Shown: positions 58,563 through 64,000 of the stretch, piece by piece
Layout of the letters: every line of letters starts with the position of its first letter
Position numbering within the stretch: the stretch's first letter is position 1
NCBI RefSeq assembly: GCF_039541955.1
Contig: NZ_BAABHF010000035.1
Coordinates: 1 to 64,000, forward strand
Reading direction: 5' to 3'
Source of the DNA: Actinoallomurus oryzae
GTDB taxonomy: Bacteria > Actinomycetota > Actinomycetes > Streptosporangiales > Streptosporangiaceae
Length of the DNA: 64,000 nt
Made by a program: the position numbers and the translations under genes
The notes under the pieces: generated by a model
The model's database searches: none
The model's input: only the letters and a program-made list of their open reading frames with translations
Told to the model about the DNA's origin: nothing

Positions 58563-58799
58563 CCCGCCGTCCCGCGGCCACGGCTCCGGAGGCCATGGGT
58601 TAAGCAGTGCCGTAGAGCACCGCTGACCTGCGGCGATACCCGGCCACGCTCGCTCTGGTCGAGGAGTTCTCCCGTAGATCTCTCGCGGTGCTTCACACCG
58701 CCGCAATTGGACCCTTTCTAACAAGCTTTGCTGATATGGCCTCTTGAGGGGCACCGTCGTCAAGATGGAAGTCCAGTTGGATATTCGGAGTTGTCCAGT
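58563..58799. other. Intergenic stretch, falling GC
   Basis: No gene is seen. From about 58690 GC drops well below the chromosome average (CCCTTTCTAACAAGCTTTGC and following), marking the left part of the islet. The promoter of the next gene is presumably here. Confidence 0.5.
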
Positions 58800-59045
58800 A
58801 TGAAATTTATAGAGCAAGAATCGCTCGCCGCCCTCGAAGCGCGTCTTGTGAAGTCGAGCTGGGAGCAGCGGCCGGATGGACATCCTGGGCTATTCGTAAG
58901 GTCAATTTCTTCGGATATATCCTTTCAGGTGTGGCTGGACATGTCCGTCGAGGCGGATGGATCCTTGATGATCTGGCCAACGATCTCAGTGCGGCATTTG
59001 GAGATCAGTCGTCTGGAGCCCAACCGTAGAAACAAGTTCGGCTAG
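58800..59045 (+). CDS. Hypothetical protein, possibly frameshifted
   Basis: An 81-residue frame from the ATG at 58800 (GGAG upstream): MKFIEQESLAALEARLVKSS, then FVRSISSDISFQVWLDMSVE and LMIWPTISVRHLEISRL. It has lower GC and a less biased third position than its neighbours. The frame ends at 59045, but a neighbouring frame is open from about 59036 to 59154 and reads plausibly (VRLATGNSVRNDFTVLSHDQ, GPWYLPRLQQRFTKVDSMA), so a one-base slip may have split a protein of about 120 residues. Confidence 0.5.
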   Translation: MKFIEQESLAALEARLVKSSWEQRPDGHPGLFVRSISSDISFQVWLDMSVEADGSLMIWPTISVRHLEISRLEPNRRNKFG

Positions 59046-59066
59046 CAACAGGAAACTCTGTGCGAA

Positions 59067-59630
59067 ATGACTTCACGGTGCTGTCCCATGACCAGGCAGA
59101 CGGGCCATGGTACCTGCCCCGACTACAGCAGAGATTTACTAAGGTGGATTCAATGGCTTGAACATCAGCTTTACCTTCAGGAGCTGGCGATCTGGCTCTG
59201 GAAAGGTCAGAACCTCGCTTTCCTCGACGATGCCGAACTGCCGCTGAGGAAGCTTCGCCTTGAGGGTAAGAAGCAGGTCGCGACACTCGAGGGGCTCTCC
59301 GGTTGCCGCGAGCTGGCGGAGGTCGAAGTGCGGGAAGCGCGGATCGAGAGTCTGGAGCCGTTGAGCGGCCTGACCGCGCTCCGGAGCGTGCGTGTTCTTC
59401 CGGGTCCGACGAAGGGGGAAGCCTGCCTCGATCTCTCTGATCTCACCAGGCTGCAAGGGCTTGAAGAGCTGCACCTGGTCTACGCCGGCGCGGTTCGTTC
59501 GTTGCGGCCGCTTCTGGATCTCCCGGCACTTCGCGACGTGCGGCTCAGGGGTACCGAGATCCTCGATGGCGATTGGTCGCCACTCAGCAGCCTCGCTACT
59601 CGCACCACCGTTGTCCGCCCAGATGAGTAA
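59067..59630 (+). CDS. Leucine-rich-repeat protein
   Basis: A 187-residue frame. From about residue 55 it reads as a short LRR solenoid: LRKLRLEGKKQVATLEGLSG, LAEVEVREARIESLEPLSGL, LRSVRVLPG, LEELHLVYAGAVRSLRPLLD and LRDVRLRGTEILDG, about five repeats of 22-28 residues. The first 30 residues (MTSRCCPMTRQTGHG) overlap the possible extension of the preceding gene and look non-native, so the real start may be lost. LRR proteins bind other proteins; the partner is unknown. Confidence 0.6.
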   Translation: MTSRCCPMTRQTGHGTCPDYSRDLLRWIQWLEHQLYLQELAIWLWKGQNLAFLDDAELPLRKLRLEGKKQVATLEGLSGCRELAEVEVREARIESLEPLSGLTALRSVRVLPGPTKGEACLDLSDLTRLQGLEELHLVYAGAVRSLRPLLDLPALRDVRLRGTEILDGDWSPLSSLATRTTVVRPDE

Positions 59631-59740
59631 GGAGGGCGAGTGATGGCAATACCCCAAGGGTAGTCAGTGACACCTGGGCCCGGCCCGTCCTTTGCGTGTC
59701 TGTGCAGGTCAGCGGCTAGATCGCGCCGGCTGCGGAAGAC

Positions 59741-59766
59741 GCCCCCTGCAGGATTCGAACCTGCGC
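59741..59766 (-). other. tRNA 3'-end fragment, probable attachment-site remnant
   Basis: On the minus strand GCAGGTTCGAATCCTGC is a perfect T-arm, followed by AGGGGGC, the 3' half of an acceptor stem; it closely resembles the 3' end of actinomycete tRNA-Arg genes. No matching GCCCCCT 5' half or anticodon arm exists within 100 bases upstream, where rnhB coding begins. Integrases often duplicate such tRNA ends. No integrase is visible. Confidence 0.6.
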
Positions 59767-59787
59767 ACCCGGCTCCGGGGACCGGCG

Positions 59788-60504
59788 TCAGATCAGGGAC
59801 AGCTGTCCCTCGATCTCGGGCCGGTGCTTGCGCAGGTGCCGCCACTCGGGCAGGTCGTCGAGGTAGGACCAGGAAAGCCGGTGGTGCGGCGTGGGCCCGA
59901 GCCGCCGGAGCGTGTCCTGGTGCACGGGCGAGGGATAGCCGGCGTTGGCCGCGAAGCCGTACTCCTCGTGTCCCAGCCCGGCCATCAGTGTGTCGCGGTG
60001 CACCTTGGCCAGCACGGACGCCGCCGCCACCGACACCGACCGCAGGTCGGCCTTGATCTCAGTGCGGACCGGCCACGGCCGCCCGTCGGAGGCCGCCCGG
60101 TCGCCGAGGAAGTTGTGGGCGCCGTCGAGGATCACCGCGTCCGGGCGTTCGGGCAGCGCCTCCAGCGCGCGTACGGCCGCCCGGCGCAGCGCCTCGGTCA
60201 TGCCCACGTCGTCGATCTCCTCCGGGCTCGCGGCGCCCAACGCGTACGCGGCGAGCCAGTCCTCGAGGACCTCGGCGATCGCGGCGCGGCGGCGCGGCGT
60301 GAGCATCTTGGAGTCGGTGAGGCCCTCCGGCGGGGCGTCCATGCGGGTGACGGCCGCGCAGACCACGACCGGCCCGGCCCAGGCTCCCCGGCCGACCTCG
60401 TCGACGCCCGCGACGCATGCGGCCCCGGCGGCGATCAACTGCTCCTCGACGGCATAGCCGGGGCCGCTCGGGGCAGGCGTGTCCTCGGTTCGCGTGGCGG
60501 TCAT
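59788..60504 (-). CDS. rnhB: Ribonuclease HII
   Basis: A 238-residue RNase HII. The catalytic acidic residues are in VAGVDEVGRGAWAGPVVVCA (DEVGRG), ILDGAHN and the later Asp in VHRDTLM; SVSVAAASVLAKVHRD is the usual SIxAKVxRD-like motif. It removes ribonucleotides from DNA and RNA-DNA hybrids. The ATG at 60504 overlaps the stop of a minicistron repeat and has AAGGAGG upstream. The GTG ten codons earlier is inside the repeat. Confidence 0.93.
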   Translation of the reverse strand: MTATRTEDTPAPSGPGYAVEEQLIAAGAACVAGVDEVGRGAWAGPVVVCAAVTRMDAPPEGLTDSKMLTPRRRAAIAEVLEDWLAAYALGAASPEEIDDVGMTEALRRAAVRALEALPERPDAVILDGAHNFLGDRAASDGRPWPVRTEIKADLRSVSVAAASVLAKVHRDTLMAGLGHEEYGFAANAGYPSPVHQDTLRRLGPTPHHRLSWSYLDDLPEWRHLRKHRPEIEGQLSLI

Positions 60505-60572
60505 GAAACCTCCTTCGTCGGAGGGAGTGACCACAGGGCCGTGCCTTCGATTCCCTCGCTTCGCTCGGTCAT
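60501..60572 (-). repeat. Intercistronic minicistron repeat, copy before rnhB
   Basis: Reading toward lower coordinates it begins ATGACCGAGCGAAGCGAGGG, encodes MTERSEGIEGTALWSLPPTK plus EVS, and ends at a TGA overlapping the rnhB ATG. CCTCCGACGAAGGAGG is present, so the rnhB Shine-Dalgarno can be masked. There is no gene upstream on this strand now; the gene it once followed may have been lost. Confidence 0.75.
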
Positions 60573-60751
60573 GATGGCAGGTTCACGGGTCGCGTTCGCC
60601 TGTCTCGGCACAGCGCGTCGCCTCGCCCGTCATGGGCTCCGCGGATCCGGGCGTGCAATTTCACGATCGAGCAACGGCGGACCTGACCGAGTGGACGCCG
60701 AATCGGTCCGGAGCGGATGATCTGACGGATACGTCCGCAGGAAGGATTGTC

Positions 60752-61564
60752 ATGCGTAATCGGCCGATATACGACGTCGTCGCGCTGCTCGCCCGATGTG
60801 GTGTCGGCACGGTGTTCCTGGCCCATGGGTGGCAGAAGATCCAGGTCGGGGTGACCGCCACCGGGCGGAACCTCGACGCGATGGGCACCCCGTTGCCCAC
60901 CGCCGCAGCGGTCTACTCGACGTTCGTCGAGCTGCTGGGCGGCGCGGCGCTGATCCTCGGCATCGCGCTGCCGGTCGCCGGGACGCTGCTCTTCCTCGAC
61001 ATGGCGGGTGCGCTGATCTTCGTGCACGCCGAGCACGGCGTCTTCCTGGTGGACAACGGGAAGGTCCAGAACGGTTTCGAGCTGGTCCTCGTCCTCGGCC
61101 TGGCGTCGCTGGTGTTCGCGGCCGGCGCCGGCGGGCGCATCACGCTGGACCAGCGGCTGTTCGGCGGGCGGAGCCGCGCGGCGGACGAGGACGACGAGGC
61201 GCCGCCTCCCTGGCGTCCGGTTCCCGGCACGGCGGAGGAGACGCCCGTCGCGCCGCGCGCCGAGCGCGCCATCGCGGCGGGCGCGTACCCCGAGCCGCCG
61301 GCGAGCGAGGACAAGCCCGCGGCCCGGCCCCGGACGGCCGCCGAGATCGTGACCGACACCTCCCGCGACGTGATCGTCGCCGGAGGGAAGAAGCCCGAGC
61401 CGTCCGCGGACGACACGGCTCCGCTGCGAACCCGCAAGAAGCCGCCCGAGGCGTCCGCCGACACGACGTCCGCGCGGACCCGCAAGAAGCAGGCCGGGCC
61501 GTCCGGCGACGACACCGCTCCCACGCGGACCCGCAAGCGGCAGCCCAAACCGTCCGACTCGTGA
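60752..61564 (+). CDS. DoxX family membrane protein with repetitive tail
   Basis: A 270-residue protein. Residues 1-135 are a four-helix DoxX domain (LARCGVGTVFLAHGWQKIQV, FVELLGGAALILGIALPVAG, LVLVLGLASLVFAAGAGG). The last 130 residues are hydrophilic and disordered, ending in three imperfect repeats of PSADDTAPLRTRKK type. DoxX proteins are linked to thiol redox and stress; the role here is unknown. The ATG at 60752 has GGAAGG upstream. A 14-pair hairpin follows the stop. Confidence 0.83.
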   Translation: MRNRPIYDVVALLARCGVGTVFLAHGWQKIQVGVTATGRNLDAMGTPLPTAAAVYSTFVELLGGAALILGIALPVAGTLLFLDMAGALIFVHAEHGVFLVDNGKVQNGFELVLVLGLASLVFAAGAGGRITLDQRLFGGRSRAADEDDEAPPPWRPVPGTAEETPVAPRAERAIAAGAYPEPPASEDKPAARPRTAAEIVTDTSRDVIVAGGKKPEPSADDTAPLRTRKKPPEASADTTSARTRKKQAGPSGDDTAPTRTRKRQPKPSDS

Positions 61565-61567
61565 CGT

Positions 61568-61599
61568 GCGGACGCCCGGCCGGCGGGCCGGGCGTCCGC
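61568..61599. terminator. Perfect bidirectional hairpin between doxX and pgi
   Basis: GCGGACGCCCGGCC and GGCCGGGCGTCCGC pair exactly over the loop GGCG, between two convergent genes. Confidence 0.85.
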
Positions 61600-61607
61600 C
61601 GCGGCGC

Positions 61608-63245
61608 TCAGCGGCCGCGCAGCCTCCGGTAGCGCTCCACCAGGGTCGCGGTCGAGCCGTCCAGGTCGCCGGTGTCGGCCGCGCCGGTCAGCCGGGGCTC
61701 GAGGTTCTTGGCGAGCACCTTGCCCAGCTCGACGCCCCACTGGTCGAAGGAGTTGATCCCCCAGATCGCCCCCTGGACGAACACCTTGTGCTCGTACAGG
61801 GCGATCAGCTGGCCGAGCACCGACGGCGTCAGCTCGGTGGCCAGGATCGTGTTGGTCGGCCGGTTGCCGGGGAACGTGCGGTGCGGCACCTGCTCGGCCG
61901 GCACGCCCTCGGCGGCGACCTCCTCGGCGGTCTTGCCGAACGCCAGCGCCTGTCCCTGCGCGAAGAGGTTGGCCATCAGCAGGTCGTGCTGCCCCTTCAG
62001 CTCGTCCAGCTCGTCGATGGGCCGGGCGAAGCCGATGAGGTCGGCCGGCACGAGCTTGGTGCCCTGGTGGAGCAGCTGGTAGTAGGCGTGCTGGCCGTTG
62101 GTGCCCGGCGTGCCCCACACGACCGGACCGGTCTGCCAGGTCACCGGCCGGCCCGAACGGTCGACCGACTTGCCGTCGGACTCCATGTCGAGCTGCTGGA
62201 GGTAGTCGGTGAACCGCGACAGGTAGTGGCTGTAGGGCAGCACGGCGTAGGTCTGGGCGTCGTAGAAGTCGTCGTACCAGATGCCGAGCAGGCCGAGCAG
62301 CATCGGCAGGTTCCGCTCCGGCGGCGCCGTACGGAAGTGCTCGTCCATCAGGTGGAAACCGTCGAGCATCTCGCGGAAGCGCTCCGGGCCGATCGCGACC
62401 ATCAGCGACAGGCCGATGGCCGAGTCGAAGGAGTACCGGCCGCCGACCCAGTCCCAGAAGCCGAACATGTTGGCGGTGTCGATGCCGAACTTGGCCACCT
62501 GGTCGGCGTTCGTGGAGACCGCGACGAAGTGTTTGGCCACGGCGTCCTCGCCGAGGGCCGACACCAGCCACTGCCGCGCCGAGGTCGCGTTGGTGATCGT
62601 CTCGACCGTGGTGAACGTCTTGGAGGAGATGATGAACAGCGTCTCGGCCGGGTCGAGGTCGCGGACGGCCTCGTGCAGGTCGGCGCCGTCGACGTTGGAC
62701 ACGAACCGGAACACGCGCGTCCGGTCGGTGTACGGGCGCAGCGCCTCGTACGCCATCTTCGGGCCGAGGTCGGAGCCGCCGATGCCGATGTTGACGACGT
62801 TGCGGATCGGCCTGCCGGTCGCCCCGGTCCACTCCCCCGACCGCACCTGCGCGGAGAAGGCGGCCATCCGGTCGAGGACCTCGTGCACGGCGGGCACGAT
62901 GTTCTCCCCGTCCACCTCGATGACCGCGTCGCGCGGCGCGCGCAGGGCGACGTGGAGCACCGCGCGCTTCTCGGTGAAGTTGATCTTTTCGCCCGAGAAC
63001 ATCGCGTCGCGCAGCTCGGTCACCTTGCGGGCGGCGAGGAGCTCACGCAGCAGCCGCAGCGTCTCATCGTTGATCCGGTTGCGCGAGTAGTCGACGTACA
63101 GGTCGCCGGCCTCCAGTGAGTACCGGCTCCCCCGCTCGGGGTCGGCGGCGAACAACTCGCGCAGCTGCAGCTCGTGCGTCTCCTCGTAGTGCCGCCGCAG
63201 CGCCCGCCACTCGTCGGTCTGGTCCAGCCGCACGCTGTCGGACAT
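61608..63245 (-). CDS. pgi: Glucose-6-phosphate isomerase
   Basis: A 545-residue phosphoglucose isomerase. It has NIGIGGSDLGPKMA, SKTFTTVETITNA, both PROSITE-type signatures (DWVGGRYSFDSAIGLS and GINSFDQWGVELGK) and WGTPGTNGQHAYYQLLHQG. It interconverts glucose-6-phosphate and fructose-6-phosphate. In many PGIs the motif is WGEPGTNGQH and its Glu is the catalytic base; here that position is Thr. Length is normal. GGAGG lies upstream of the ATG at 63245. Confidence 0.94.
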   Translation of the reverse strand: MSDSVRLDQTDEWRALRRHYEETHELQLRELFAADPERGSRYSLEAGDLYVDYSRNRINDETLRLLRELLAARKVTELRDAMFSGEKINFTEKRAVLHVALRAPRDAVIEVDGENIVPAVHEVLDRMAAFSAQVRSGEWTGATGRPIRNVVNIGIGGSDLGPKMAYEALRPYTDRTRVFRFVSNVDGADLHEAVRDLDPAETLFIISSKTFTTVETITNATSARQWLVSALGEDAVAKHFVAVSTNADQVAKFGIDTANMFGFWDWVGGRYSFDSAIGLSLMVAIGPERFREMLDGFHLMDEHFRTAPPERNLPMLLGLLGIWYDDFYDAQTYAVLPYSHYLSRFTDYLQQLDMESDGKSVDRSGRPVTWQTGPVVWGTPGTNGQHAYYQLLHQGTKLVPADLIGFARPIDELDELKGQHDLLMANLFAQGQALAFGKTAEEVAAEGVPAEQVPHRTFPGNRPTNTILATELTPSVLGQLIALYEHKVFVQGAIWGINSFDQWGVELGKVLAKNLEPRLTGAADTGDLDGSTATLVERYRRLRGR

Positions 63246-63320
63246 CCCTTTGCCTCCGTCTCATCTGGCTACCCGGCCATCCAATCGAACGCGCGGCGCC
63301 CGCGCGCATCGAACCCTCGT

Positions 63321-64000
63321 TCAGGGCACCCGGGCGGTCCACTCGTCGGTGCCGAACTTGCCGGCCACTCTCTTCTCGGCGGCGCTCAGCTCCTCTGCGG
63401 TGAGCCGGTCGCCGGTCAGCCCGTACCGGCCGCGGAAATGACCGATCATCCGGTCGATGATCTCCGACCGCGGCAGGCCGGTCTGGCGCCGCAGGGGGTC
63501 GACGCGCTTGCGCGCGCTCTTGATTCCCTTGTCCGACAGCTTCTCCCGGCCGATCCGCAGCACGTCGAGCATCTTGTCCGCGTCGATGTCGTACGACATG
63601 GTCACGTGGTGCAGGACGGCGCCCGAGCTGAGCCGCTTCTGCGCGGCTCCGGCGATCTTGCCCTGGTCGGAGGTGATGTCGTTGAGCGGCTGGTACCAGG
63701 CGCGGATGCCGAGCTCGCCGAGGGCGCCCAGCACCCAGTCGTCGAGGAACGCGTAGCTGTCGGCGAAGCTCATGCCCTGGACGAGGGTGGCCGGGGCGTA
63801 CACCGAGTAGGTGATCGTGTTGCCCGGCTCGATGAACATCGCGCCGCCGCCGCTGATCCGCCGGACCACCGTGACCCCGTGCCGGCGCGCGGCCTCGGCG
63901 TCCACCTCGTTGCGCAGCGACTGGAAGCTGCCGATCACCACCGCGGGCGCGGCCCACTCCCACACGCGCAGCGTCGGCGGCCGGCGTCCGGCGCCGACCT
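63321..64000 (-). CDS. Lipoate-protein ligase family protein, 5' end outside window (partial)
   Basis: The C-terminal 225 or so residues of a biotinyl/lipoyl transferase-fold enzyme. VTVVRRISGGGAMFIEPGN is the lipoyl-AMP-binding loop, and ITSDQGKIAGAAQKRLSSGA has the catalytic Lys. The C-terminal RVDPLRRQTGLPRSEIID and FRGRYGLTGDRLT fit the small domain of LplA. The frame is open to the window edge. It attaches lipoate or a related acid to a carrier protein; the exact substrate is not clear. Confidence 0.85.
   Translation of the reverse strand, partial: VGAGRRPPTLRVWEWAAPAVVIGSFQSLRNEVDAEAARRHGVTVVRRISGGGAMFIEPGNTITYSVYAPATLVQGMSFADSYAFLDDWVLGALGELGIRAWYQPLNDITSDQGKIAGAAQKRLSSGAVLHHVTMSYDIDADKMLDVLRIGREKLSDKGIKSARKRVDPLRRQTGLPRSEIIDRMIGHFRGRYGLTGDRLTAEELSAAEKRVAGKFGTDEWTARVP

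Noticed and set aside
59741..59830. A complete tRNA gene on the minus strand
   Set aside because: Only the T-arm and 3' acceptor half fit; the D-arm, anticodon arm and 5' acceptor are absent and the space is rnhB coding sequence.

Overview
The window is high-GC actinobacterial chromosome (third codon positions almost all G or C, many GTG and TTG starts, short intergenic gaps, ATGA/GTGA start-stop overlaps). Several blocks point to a filamentous, sporulating-type actinomycete, perhaps of the Streptosporangiales or Thermomonosporaceae: an HrdB-type principal sigma factor with a long acidic N-terminal region, a ParC/ParE pair kept near hrdB, DUF7455, DUF5998 and a GNAT/acyl-CoA-synthetase fusion. 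The genus is inference. No rRNA, complete tRNA, CRISPR array, prophage or biosynthetic cluster is visible.

Layout. 1-6.4 kb: 3' part of a CHAT protease, DUF2203, a divergent SDR/TetR pair with a palindromic operator, and the coupled operon DUF5998-phosphodiesterase-sulfurtransferase. 6.4-16.7 kb: GNAT/acyl-CoA-synthetase fusion with a shortened ATP-grasp part, PfkB kinase, an orphan GvpL/F protein, a RecQ helicase fused to a phosphoribosyltransferase domain, an ArsR/MFS pair and an FMN hydroxy-acid oxidase. 16.8-32.7 kb, the conserved core: parC, a two-component operon, parE, an ABC-2 exporter, DUF7455, yaaA, hrdB and a PAS/GAF/PP2C phosphatase. 33-44.8 kb: HhH-GPD protein, an MFS gene with a damaged start, a molybdopterin oxidoreductase with its cytochrome b, the tightly coupled 5-oxoprolinase operon (DUF1445-pxpA-pxpB-pxpC) and a GT4 glycosyltransferase. 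44.8-54.3 kb is scarred accessory sequence: a tandem repeat, a transporter remnant, two truncated genes meeting head to head and a MITE-like element, among intact genes (nitronate monooxygenase, TetR/SnoaL, ADP-ribosylglycohydrolase, a membrane-anchored double AAA+ ATPase). 54.3-64 kb: HhH endonuclease, SIS protein, DesK/DesR-type pair, a small lower-GC islet ending at a tRNA 3' fragment, rnhB, DoxX, pgi and a lipoate-protein ligase cut by the window end.

The most unusual feature is a dispersed family of about 60-75 bp intercistronic elements (13888, 26258, 36051, 44756, 47855, 60501). Each begins with a start codon, often overlapping the stop of the gene before, encodes a peptide beginning M(S/T)ER, and ends with a strong Shine-Dalgarno. 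In four copies the peptide's stop overlaps the next gene's start; in the others it is in frame with what follows. In most copies the Shine-Dalgarno can pair with a CCTCC just before it, so the element looks like a portable translational-coupling module. A second family of hairpin repeats (TAGGGC..GTC.C) sits exactly at stop codons at 54301 and 57609.
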